Part shown: positions 1 through 5,590 of the stretch, piece after piece | How the letters are laid out: each line of letters opens with the position of its first letter | Position numbering within the stretch: the first letter of the stretch is position 1 | Assembly: GCA_017554835.1 (NCBI GenBank) | Contig: JAFZHO010000031.1 | Coordinates: 1 to 6,966, forward strand | DNA: 6,966 bases | Origin: Clostridia bacterium | Lineage (GTDB): Bacteria > Bacillota > Clostridia > Oscillospirales > RGIG7773 | Reading direction: 5' to 3' | Program-made: the position numbers and the translations under genes | The notes under the pieces: generated by a model | Told to the model about the DNA's origin: nothing | Databases searched by the model: none | Seen by the model: only the letters and a program-made list of their open reading frames with translations

Positions 1-7
1 AGCCACA

Positions 8-37
8 TTATCCTACGGAATATTTTCCGTAGGATAA
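8..37. repeat. Perfect inverted repeat (13-bp stem, 4-nt loop) upstream of the tRNA genes
   Basis: Bases 8-20 are the exact reverse complement of bases 25-37, with the loop TATT between them. The stem holds the core TCCTACGGA. It ends only four bases before the first tRNA. There is no T-run after the 3' arm (the next bases are GTTTG), so it is not a good intrinsic terminator on the + strand, and no clear T-run follows it on the other strand either. It could be the weak end of an upstream transcript, a processing hairpin in a longer tRNA precursor, or a dispersed palindromic repeat. The structure is certain; the function is unknown. Confidence 0.7.
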
Positions 38-41
38 GTTT

Positions 42-118
42 GGGCCATTAGCTCAGCTGGTTAGAGCATTCGGCTCATAACCGACAGGTCCGGGGTTCGA
101 GTCCCTGATGGCCCACCA
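42..118 (+). tRNA. tRNA-Met (anticodon CAU), probably the elongator type
   Basis: A full cloverleaf of 77 nt can be drawn by eye. The acceptor stem GGGCCAT pairs with ATGGCCC. The D arm is GCTC/GAGC at 51-54 and 64-67. The anticodon loop CTCATAA at 74-80 carries CAU at 76-78. The T arm is CGGGG/CCCTG around TTCGAGT. An encoded ACCA end follows at 115-118. A fully paired acceptor stem and the lack of three G-C pairs at the base of the anticodon stem argue against the initiator tRNA. The outermost anticodon-stem pair (T69-C85) is a mismatch. A CAU anticodon can also mark tRNA-Ile2, whose C34 is changed to lysidine; overall likeness to elongator tRNA-Met favours Met. It lies six bases before tRNA-Trp and is probably co-transcribed with it. 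Confidence 0.93.
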
Positions 119-124
119 ATCTTT

Positions 125-200
125 AGGGGTATAGCTCAGCAGGTAGAGCAGCGGTCTCCAAAACCGCGTGCCGAGGGTTCGATTCCTTCTGCCCCTGCCA
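125..200 (+). tRNA. tRNA-Trp (anticodon CCA)
   Basis: A complete 76-nt cloverleaf is visible. The acceptor stem AGGGGTA (125-131) pairs with TGCCCCT (190-196), including one G-T pair. The D arm is GCTC/GAGC and the anticodon stem is GCGGT/ACCGC. The anticodon loop CTCCAAA at 156-162 has CCA at 158-160. The T arm is GAGGG/CCTTC around TTCGATT. The discriminator base is G197, as is usual for bacterial tRNA-Trp, and CCA is encoded at 198-200. A CCA-only anticodon fits the standard code, which agrees with TGA serving as a true stop in this window (for example 1615-1617 and 4351-4353). The intrinsic terminator starts five bases after the end. Confidence 0.96.
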
Positions 201-204
201 AGGT

Positions 205-239
205 AAAAATCCTGTCGATAGACAGGATTTTTGCTTTTT
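205..239 (+). terminator. Intrinsic terminator of the tRNA-Met/tRNA-Trp unit
   Basis: Bases 205-216 (AAAAATCCTGTC) pair perfectly with 221-232 (GACAGGATTTTT) across the loop GATA. The 3' arm runs into a T-run that continues, broken by GC, to 239. The A-run on the 5' side would also let the hairpin act on the opposite strand. It sits between the tRNA pair and purC and should end most tRNA transcripts. I find no convincing promoter between it and purC, so some read-through may feed purC. Confidence 0.92.
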
Positions 240-276
240 ATGACGTTAAATATTTAAATATAAAGGAGTCTTATTT

Positions 277-960
277 ATGAAAAAGATTTACGAAGGTAAA
301 ACTAAAGACGTTTACGCTCTTGACAATGGCAACGTTATGCTTGAATTCAAAGACGATTGCACAGGTAAAGATGGCGTATTTGACCCCGGAGAAAACTCAG
401 TTGGTTTAAAAATCGAAGGTATTGGTAAAGCGAACCTTAGAACTTCTGTTTATTATTTTGACTTACTTAAAAAAGCCGGAATTAAGACTCATTATGTTAG
501 TGCAGATGTTGAAAATGCAACTATGGAAGTTCTTCCCGGAAAAGTTTTTGGCCATGGTCTTGAAGTAATTTGCAGATTAGTTGCAACAGGAAGCTTTATC
601 CGCAGATACGGCGAATATATTGCAGATGGCACTCCACTTGAAGGTGGATACGTTGAATGCACTTTCAAAAACGATGAAAAAGGTGATCCACTTGTTACAA
701 GTGAAGGTCTTGCAGCTCTTGGAGTTATGAGTGAAGAAATGTTCCAGAGCATGAAAAAACAGACTCTTGCTATCACTAAAATCGTTGCAGACGATTTAAA
801 AACAATTGGTCTTGACCTTTGGGATATTAAATTCGAGTTTGGCTATAACAACGATGAAGTAATTCTTATTGATGAAATCGCATCAGGAAATATGCGCGTT
901 TATAAAGATGGAAAAATCGTTGAACCGGTTGAACTTACCAAATTGATTCTTAACAGATAA
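277..960 (+). CDS. purC: Phosphoribosylaminoimidazole-succinocarboxamide (SAICAR) synthase, PurC
   Basis: PurC is a cytosolic enzyme of de novo purine synthesis. It joins CAIR and L-aspartate, using ATP, to give SAICAR. Family features read by eye in this 227-aa protein are the N-terminal nucleotide-binding stretch YEGKTKDVY (5-13), the segment [13 protein letters not shown] (100-112), [10 protein letters not shown] (130-139), and DIKFEFG followed by LIDE (183-200), whose E187 and D199 match the acidic residues that hold Mg-ATP. The usual SPDxSR loop after the last acidic pair reads IASGNMR here, keeping R207 but losing the Pro-Asp. The protein ends soon after that loop, about 25 residues earlier than the E. 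coli form, and carries a small insert near residues 33-49. The ATG has AAAGGAG at 262-268, eight bases upstream. It stands alone, with no other pur gene in the window and terminators on both sides. PurC assignment is firm; full activity is likely but the loop change is noteworthy. Confidence 0.95.
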   Translation: MKKIYEGKTKDVYALDNGNVMLEFKDDCTGKDGVFDPGENSVGLKIEGIGKANLRTSVYYFDLLKKAGIKTHYVSADVENATMEVLPGKVFGHGLEVICRLVATGSFIRRYGEYIADGTPLEGGYVECTFKNDEKGDPLVTSEGLAALGVMSEEMFQSMKKQTLAITKIVADDLKTIGLDLWDIKFEFGYNNDEVILIDEIASGNMRVYKDGKIVEPVELTKLILNR

Positions 961-986
961 TTTTATTGCAAAAAAATAACTATAAT

Positions 987-1029
987 AAAGCAGAAATGGT
1001 GCTTAAGCAATTGCCATTTCTGCTTTTTT
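987..1029 (+). terminator. Intrinsic terminator of purC
   Basis: Bases 987-999 (AAAGCAGAAATGG) pair perfectly with 1014-1026 (CCATTTCTGCTTT), and a T-run continues to 1029. The 14-nt loop contains the ten-base palindrome TGCTTAAGCA at 1000-1009, which can form a small inner stem. The hairpin begins 26 bases after the purC stop codon. Its loop and 3' arm overlap the -35 box of the next operon's promoter. Confidence 0.92.
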
Positions 1030-1039
1030 GTTGTATAAT
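1011..1039 (+). promoter_or_regulatory. Sigma-70-type promoter of the polysaccharide operon
   Basis: The -35 box is TTGCCA (1011-1016, five of six consensus bases). The -10 box is TATAAT (1034-1039, perfect). The spacer is 17 bases, the optimal length. Transcription should start near 1046, giving a leader of about 53 bases before the acetyltransferase ATG at 1099. The leader is AT-rich, and I see no riboswitch or strong hairpin in it. The -35 box overlaps the last three loop bases and first three 3'-arm bases of the purC terminator. No other comparably good promoter is apparent between here and the window end, so this is the likely promoter for all seven downstream genes. Confidence 0.82.
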
Positions 1040-1098
1040 AGATAAGATAAAATGCCATTATTATATTATCTGATAGATATATCAAAAGGAGGGCCAAA

Positions 1099-1617
1099 AT
1101 GAAGCTTTTGAAATTCATATATGAAAAAACTCATAAAAGACCTGCACCTTATTATTATAATTATTCCTTATGGAAAATTATTATGAAACCTTTTAGAAAA
1201 TCACTCACAAATAAAGTTGCTGCAAATTGCCCTATTAACTGGCTACGTATATTAATATACCGACTTTGTGGGTTTAAAATCGGCAAAAAAACCTTTATCG
1301 GAATGAGATGTTATCTTGATGATATGTGTTACGACCTTTTAAAAATTGGAAACAACGTTATTATTTCTTACGGCGTATTTTTTGCTTGCCATGGACGTAA
1401 TCAGGAGCATCTTCCTATCACGATTGATGACGGTGCTTATATCGGTATGAGGGCAAATATTATAAGCAAGAACAAAGACCCCGAAAAAAAAGGAGTTACA
1501 ATCGGCAAAAATGCTGTTGTTGGAGCTTGTGCACTTATAAATTGCGATATTCCCGAAGGGAAAACTGCTGTTGGAATTCCTTGCAGAATAATTGATGAGG
1601 GTGACAATAATGAATGA
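1099..1617 (+). CDS. Hexapeptide-repeat (left-handed beta-helix) acyltransferase, probable sugar O-acetyltransferase
   Basis: This 172-aa protein resembles the LacA/WcaF/NodL-like acetyltransferases that move an acetyl group from acetyl-CoA to a sugar hydroxyl. An N-terminal helical part (about 1-55) precedes the beta-helix. Hexapeptide-type turns are visible at IGKKTFIG (61-68), IGNNVIIS (83-90), TIDDGAYIG (108-116) and TIGKNAVVGACALI (134-147). The segment ends in VGIPCRII (158-165), the usual C-terminal cap. H98 in ACHGRN is where the family keeps its catalytic histidine. The ATG has the strong site AAGGAGGG (1086-1093) five bases upstream. It is the first gene after the operon promoter, and its last eight bases overlap the next gene. 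It probably acetylates a sugar of the polysaccharide made by the following glycosyltransferases. Serine acetyltransferase (CysE-like) is possible but less likely from context. The acceptor sugar is unknown. Confidence 0.85.
   Translation: MKLLKFIYEKTHKRPAPYYYNYSLWKIIMKPFRKSLTNKVAANCPINWLRILIYRLCGFKIGKKTFIGMRCYLDDMCYDLLKIGNNVIISYGVFFACHGRNQEHLPITIDDGAYIGMRANIISKNKDPEKKGVTIGKNAVVGACALINCDIPEGKTAVGIPCRIIDEGDNNE
1597..1603 (+). promoter_or_regulatory. Ribosome binding site that sets the start of the first glycosyltransferase
   Basis: GAGGGTG lies inside the end of the acetyltransferase gene, six bases before the ATG at 1610. A TTG at 1592 and an ATG at 1595 are also in frame, but both lie at or before this site and lack one of their own. 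The ATG at 1610 also gives MNDLVSIITPSYN, the usual short N-terminus of family 2 glycosyltransferases. Confidence 0.7.
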
Positions 1618-2371
1618 TTTAGTTTCTATCATTACTCCATCATATAACACAGCTAATTTTATTGGGGAAACCATCAAAAGTGTTCTTAATCAAACCTATC
1701 AGAATTGGGAAATGATTATTGTTGATGATTGTTCAACTGATAATACTGATGAAATAGTTTCGCAGTTTTCCGATAGCAGAATCAAATATTTAAAAAACGA
1801 AAAAAATTCTGGAGCGGCAGTTTCAAGAAACAGAGCACTGAAGGAAGCAAAAGGCAGATGGATTGCTTTTCTTGATAGCGACGACCTTTGGAAAGAGGAT
1901 AAGATTTTTCGGCAAATTCTTTTTATGGAGAAGAACGGATATAGTTTTTCCTATACGAATTATCACGAAATAAATGAAAATTCAGAGCCGAATGGAACCT
2001 TCGTTACAGGGCCTTCTCATATAACAAAAACAGGTATGTTCAACTATTGTTGGCCGGGGTGCCTTACGGTTATGTATGATTCTGAGGTTATAGGAGATTT
2101 AGAAATCACGCCCATCAAAAAGAATAACGATTATGCTATGTGGCTCAAGATTATAAAAAAAGAGGATTGCTTTTTACTTGATGAAGACCTTGGAATGTAT
2201 CGCAAAAGAGAAGGTTCTATAAGTAATCACGGCTACTCTCAACTTATTAAATGGCATTATAAATTATTTCGTATATGTGAAAATAAAAATCCTGTCTCGT
2301 CGTTCTTTTTAATGATGAGAAATATGTTTTTTGGCGTTTATAAAAAATTAAAATACGTTAAGAGAGGATAA
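1610..2371 (+). CDS. Family 2 glycosyltransferase (GT-A fold)
   Basis: This 253-aa enzyme should move a sugar from a nucleotide donor to a lipid-linked acceptor at the inner face of the membrane. The GT2 pattern is clear: VSIITPSYN (5-13), VLNQTYQNWEMIIVDDCSTDNT (25-46) with the nucleotide-binding D39-D40, SGAAVSRNRAL (68-78), and AFLDSDDLW (86-94) with the metal-binding DxD at 89-91. NDYAMWLKI (173-181) holds the likely catalytic-base acid, D174. YRKREGSIS (197-205) matches the late Y/W-R motif. The basic, hydrophobic tail may touch the membrane. It most resembles TuaG-like and capsule GT2 enzymes, but the sugar cannot be told. It overlaps the acetyltransferase by eight bases, suggesting translational coupling, and the next gene starts five bases after its stop. 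The start at 1610 was chosen for its ribosome binding site and family-typical N-terminus. Confidence 0.9.
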   Translation: MNDLVSIITPSYNTANFIGETIKSVLNQTYQNWEMIIVDDCSTDNTDEIVSQFSDSRIKYLKNEKNSGAAVSRNRALKEAKGRWIAFLDSDDLWKEDKIFRQILFMEKNGYSFSYTNYHEINENSEPNGTFVTGPSHITKTGMFNYCWPGCLTVMYDSEVIGDLEITPIKKNNDYAMWLKIIKKEDCFLLDEDLGMYRKREGSISNHGYSQLIKWHYKLFRICENKNPVSSFFLMMRNMFFGVYKKLKYVKRG

Positions 2372-2376
2372 ACATA

Positions 2377-3147
2377 ATGAAAATTCAGGTTCTTGTTGCA
2401 ACAATGAATCAAAGCGATTATTCTTTGATAGAAAAAATGAATATCAGGTCTTGTGCCATTGTTGGAAACCAGTGTGATAAAAACCTGATAGAAGATATCA
2501 AAATCGACGAAAATGAAATTAAATGGCTTTCTTTCAACGAAAGAGGAGTGGGACTTAACAGAAATAATGCCCTTATGAGAGCAGACGGGGATATTTGTCT
2601 TATTGCTGATGATGATATGGTTTATTATGATAATTATTGCCAGATTGTTTCAAGCGCTTTTGAAAGATATCCCGATGCAGATATAATTATCTTTAATCTG
2701 GAAGAAGAAAACCCCGAAAGATACGTTATTAAAAAAGATATGAAGGTTAATCGACTCAACTATCTTCGATACGGCACTGCAAGAATAGCGTTTAAGCTTG
2801 AAAGTATTAAAAATAATGGGATTTATTTTAACCAATGCTTTGGCGGCGGAACAAAATATTGTCACGGAGAAGATAATCTTTTCCTTACCGCTTGTCTTAA
2901 TAATAACTTAAAGATATATGCCGTAACTGATTACATAGCAAAACTGACAAACGATAGAGAATCAACCTGGAATTGCGGCTATGATGAAAAATACCTAAAC
3001 GACCAGGGCGCTTTATATAAAGCAATATCAAAAAAGTGGTGGCGCTTACTCTGCTTGCAGGATGCGCTCAGAAGATATAAATCATATAATACTTCCCCAT
3101 TCAAAGCGTATAAAATTATGGTTAAGGGGGCAAAAAATTTCAGATAG
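2377..3147 (+). CDS. Divergent GT-A (family 2-like) glycosyltransferase
   Basis: This 256-aa protein lacks the usual GT2 opening but keeps the core. KIQVLVATMNQ (2-12) is the first strand. RGVGLNRNNALMRADGDI (56-73) is the segment before the metal site. CLIADDDMVY (74-83) gives the metal-binding acidic triplet D78-D80. HGEDNLFLTACL (163-174) matches the GT2 catalytic-base motif (E165/D166). The usual second acidic motif near residue 40 is weak: the region around NQCDKN (31-36) takes its place. Basic, aromatic stretches near the C-terminus, such as KKWWRLLCLQDALRRYK (219-235), could bind the membrane. The ATG is preceded by GAGAGGA (2362-2368), eight bases upstream and mostly inside the previous gene. 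It probably adds one sugar of the repeat unit; donor and linkage are unknown. Confidence is high for a glycosyltransferase and low for anything more specific. Confidence 0.8.
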   Translation: MKIQVLVATMNQSDYSLIEKMNIRSCAIVGNQCDKNLIEDIKIDENEIKWLSFNERGVGLNRNNALMRADGDICLIADDDMVYYDNYCQIVSSAFERYPDADIIIFNLEEENPERYVIKKDMKVNRLNYLRYGTARIAFKLESIKNNGIYFNQCFGGGTKYCHGEDNLFLTACLNNNLKIYAVTDYIAKLTNDRESTWNCGYDEKYLNDQGALYKAISKKWWRLLCLQDALRRYKSYNTSPFKAYKIMVKGAKNFR

Positions 3148-3152
3148 GAGGA
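3145..3152 (+). promoter_or_regulatory. Ribosome binding site overlapping the upstream stop codon
   Basis: TAGGAGGA contains the TAG stop of the preceding glycosyltransferase and a near-perfect Shine-Dalgarno sequence. It is seven bases from the ATG at 3160 but only one base from an in-frame GTG at 3154, so the ATG is the likely start. The stop/ribosome-site overlap suggests that ribosomes finishing one gene help load the next. Confidence 0.8.
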
Positions 3153-3159
3153 CGTGAAA

Positions 3160-4353
3160 ATGCAATATGGATTTCTTTCAACCTTGATTCCTGCTTCTAT
3201 GGATGAAAAGGTTCGCACCTTGTCATCAAATAATATGCAAGATGCAGCGAATGCTTTTCAGTGGCATTTATATAACGGGTTCTGCAAGAATCTTTGCGAA
3301 AAAGTAGAACTTATAAATATTCTTCCTATTGGTAGCTTTCCTCAGTATTATAAAGAACCTTTCATTAAAGAAGGCGTTTTTGCTACTGATTATTCTGATG
3401 ATAATATAAACGTGGGGTTTTGCAATATTAAATTCCTTCGAAAATTTTTGCAACCGACCAAAATCTATAAAGCCCTTTTGAGATGGTATAAAAAAAGTGA
3501 CGATGAAAAAACCTTGTTCGTTTATACCGTTTCATCACCTTTTATGAAGGCAGTTGAAAAACTTAAAAAGAACTTTCCGAATGTAAAGGTTTGCGCCATT
3601 ATAGCAGATTTGCCTGATATGACAAGTCTCTCCTCGAAAAAGAGTATGACTCAGAAACTTTTTGAAAAATTCCTGGCATCGGATTCATACTCAAGAATAG
3701 ATTGCATTGATTATTTTGTTCTTTTAACAAAACACATGGCAGATTATATGGGTATTAAAAAACCGTTTTGCGTAGTTGAGGGAATTTCTACTCATATAGA
3801 TAATATTGCCTTTGAAAAAAGTGATACAAAAAACATTCTCTATACAGGAACGTTACATAAACGATTCGGGATTATGAATCTTGTTTCTGCTTTTAAAATG
3901 ATTGATAATGAAGATTACCGCCTTATTATTTGCGGAATCGGAGATAGCAAGGATGAAATAATGGAGGAAGCAAAAAAAGATTCAAGAATTATTTATAAAG
4001 GGCAGCTTCCAAGAGAAGAAATTTTAAAACTTCAGCAAAGGGCCTCTTGTCTTGTTAATCCTCGGCAGGCAAACGAGGAGTTTACGAAATATAGTTTTCC
4101 ATCAAAAAATCTGGAATATCTTTCTACGGGAATCCCCGTTGTTGCATATAAGCTTCCGGGAATCCCTGATGAATATGATGATTATATTTTCTACGTAAAA
4201 GATAATTCCGTAGAGATTCTCAAAGATAAGCTTCTTGAAGTTTGCCGGAATGAAACTTCTGCAAAAGAGAAGGCAGAAAAAGCAAAGGATTTTGTTTTGA
4301 ATAATAAAAATGAGGTAACTCAAACAAAAATTATCCTTGATATGTTAAGGTGA
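3160..4353 (+). CDS. Family 4-like glycosyltransferase (GT-B fold)
   Basis: This 397-aa protein has the two-domain layout of GT-B enzymes, which transfer sugars without a bound metal. The N-terminal acceptor domain spans about 1-200. The C-terminal donor domain opens with NILYTGTLHKRFGIMNLVSAF (225-245). It continues with RLIICGIGD (254-262) and IIYKGQLPREEILKLQQRA (277-295). NPRQANEEFTKYSFPSKNLE (300-319) and YLSTGIPVVAY (320-330) form the donor-sugar loop; the FPSK-x-x-E-Y form is common in GT4 enzymes of this type. There is no signal peptide. The gene starts 12 bases after the previous one and ends four bases before the next. The start at 3160 rather than a GTG at 3154 is set by the ribosome site at 3145-3152. 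The N-terminal half is not distinctive enough for me to suggest an acceptor or donor. Confidence 0.87.
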   Translation: MQYGFLSTLIPASMDEKVRTLSSNNMQDAANAFQWHLYNGFCKNLCEKVELINILPIGSFPQYYKEPFIKEGVFATDYSDDNINVGFCNIKFLRKFLQPTKIYKALLRWYKKSDDEKTLFVYTVSSPFMKAVEKLKKNFPNVKVCAIIADLPDMTSLSSKKSMTQKLFEKFLASDSYSRIDCIDYFVLLTKHMADYMGIKKPFCVVEGISTHIDNIAFEKSDTKNILYTGTLHKRFGIMNLVSAFKMIDNEDYRLIICGIGDSKDEIMEEAKKDSRIIYKGQLPREEILKLQQRASCLVNPRQANEEFTKYSFPSKNLEYLSTGIPVVAYKLPGIPDEYDDYIFYVKDNSVEILKDKLLEVCRNETSAKEKAEKAKDFVLNNKNEVTQTKIILDMLR

Positions 4354-4357
4354 AGAA

Positions 4358-5590
4358 ATGAAAATTGCAGAGATAAATATGATTTCCTATGGCAGCACGG
4401 GAAAAATTATGCAAAATATTGCAGATTGTGCACGCCAAAAAGGCCATGAGGTAAAAACATATTCAACAAACGTTTTCAATATAAAATATAGAAAAAATAC
4501 CCCTGCCAAAGAGGGTCATAAATATTATGGATGGTATCTTGAAAATGCAGTTCATTATGTTCTTGGCAGTTTTTTCGGAAATAACGGAAAATATTCCACC
4601 TTGGGAACAATGCAGCTTATAAAAGATTTGAAGAAGTTCAAACCCGACGTTATTCACCTTCATAATCTGAATAATTTCTGTATTTGCCTGCCCATGCTTT
4701 TTGACTATATAGAGAAAAATGATATCAAGGTAGTATGGACGCTTCACGACTGCTGGGCTTTTACGGGGCATTGTCCTCATTTTATAATGGCGAAATGCGA
4801 TAAATGGAAAAGTGGCTGTTATTCCTGTCCTCAGCTTGATATTTATCCAAAAAGCAGAATAGATAACACCAAAAATAGCTATGAAATGAAAAAGACCTTA
4901 TTTAATAAACCGAAGGAAATGACTATTGTAACCCCGTCAAAGTGGCTATCTGAGCTTGTTAAAGAGTCTTTCCTCAAAAACTATCCCGTAAAGGTTATAA
5001 ATAACGGAATCGACCTTTCTATATTTAAGCAAGGAGAAAGCTCTTTCAGAGAAAAATATAATTTGCAGGATAAATATATAGTTCTTGGCGTTTCATTCGG
5101 TTGGGGAGAGAGAAAGGGGCTTGACGTTTTCGTTGAACTTTCAAAAAGATTGCCTGAAAACTATAAAATTGTTCTCGTTGGAACAGATAGTTTAACCGAT
5201 GAAAAACTGCCTGATAATATACTCTCAATCCATAGAACTCAGAATCAGAAAGAACTTGCAGAAATTTATTCTGCTGCAGATATTTTTGCAAATCCGACAA
5301 GGGAAGAAAACTTTCCTACCGTTAATATAGAATCTCTCGCTTGCGGAACTCCCGTTTTGACTTTTAATACGGGAGGAAGCCCGGAAATAATTGACGAAAA
5401 CTGCGGATCAGTTGTTTCTTGCGATGATATTGATGCTTTTGAAAAAGAGATTATCCGCATTGTTGAAACAAAGCCCTATTCCAAAGAGAACTGCGTTTTA
5501 AGGGCGAAAAATTTTGATATGAATGATAAATTCAAGGAGTATATAGAATTGTATGAAAATAGTTCATATAGCACCAAATGCACCCTATAA
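4358..5590 (+). CDS. Family 4 glycosyltransferase of the WcaC-like type
   Basis: This is a retaining GT-B enzyme of 410 aa. The N-terminal domain begins MKIAEINMISYGSTGKIM, whose glycine-rich loop (12-16) is typical. DVIHLHNLNN (97-106) and the stretch TLHDCWAFTGHCPHF (128-142) follow; the latter is a hallmark of glycosyltransferases related to colanic acid WcaC. In the donor domain, VINNGIDLSIF (213-223), FGWGERKGLDVF (247-258) and the EX7E motif E317-E325 within NPTREENFPTVNIESLACG (312-330) are all present. Cysteines 139, 147, 154 and 157 cluster in a C-x7-C-x6-C-x2-C arrangement. The ribosome site AAGGTG (4347-4352) overlaps the upstream stop codon, five bases from the ATG. The end overlaps the next gene by 38 bases, so the last dozen residues (NSSYSTKCTL and two before) are coded in DNA that also encodes the next N-terminus. 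Colanic acid itself is not implied. Confidence 0.9.
   Translation: MKIAEINMISYGSTGKIMQNIADCARQKGHEVKTYSTNVFNIKYRKNTPAKEGHKYYGWYLENAVHYVLGSFFGNNGKYSTLGTMQLIKDLKKFKPDVIHLHNLNNFCICLPMLFDYIEKNDIKVVWTLHDCWAFTGHCPHFIMAKCDKWKSGCYSCPQLDIYPKSRIDNTKNSYEMKKTLFNKPKEMTIVTPSKWLSELVKESFLKNYPVKVINNGIDLSIFKQGESSFREKYNLQDKYIVLGVSFGWGERKGLDVFVELSKRLPENYKIVLVGTDSLTDEKLPDNILSIHRTQNQKELAEIYSAADIFANPTREENFPTVNIESLACGTPVLTFNTGGSPEIIDENCGSVVSCDDIDAFEKEIIRIVETKPYSKENCVLRAKNFDMNDKFKEYIELYENSSYSTKCTL
5534..5539 (+). promoter_or_regulatory. Distant ribosome binding site for the overlapping downstream glycosyltransferase
   Basis: AAGGAG is the only good Shine-Dalgarno match before the ATG at 5553, but it lies 13 bases away, longer than the usual 5-9. 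It is inside the preceding coding region. No closer in-frame start codon exists between it and 5553. Translation may rely on ribosomes already passing through the upstream gene. Confidence 0.55.

Noticed and set aside
42..200. tRNA 3' end as an integration attachment site for a mobile island
   Set aside because: I found no second copy of either tRNA 3' end in the window and no integrase or transposase gene.
492..776. 94-codon open frame on the minus strand inside purC
   Set aside because: It is fully antisense to a well-supported gene and reads as low-complexity translation with no recognisable domain.
1040..1098. Riboswitch or long antitermination leader before the polysaccharide genes
   Set aside because: The leader is only about 53 bases, with just a weak imperfect AT stem and no recognisable aptamer or ops-like element.
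1052..1102. 16-codon frame in the operon leader that ends in an ATGA overlap with the acetyltransferase start
   Set aside because: It has no ribosome binding site and begins only a few bases after the predicted transcription start; the overlap is probably chance.
1592..1609. Upstream TTG start (MMRVTI extension) for the first glycosyltransferase
   Set aside because: The ribosome site GAGGGTG lies downstream of this codon, and the ATG at 1610 gives the family-typical N-terminus.
3154..3159. GTG start two codons upstream for the GT-B gene at 3160
   Set aside because: It is one base from the end of the ribosome site TAGGAGGA, too close for initiation.
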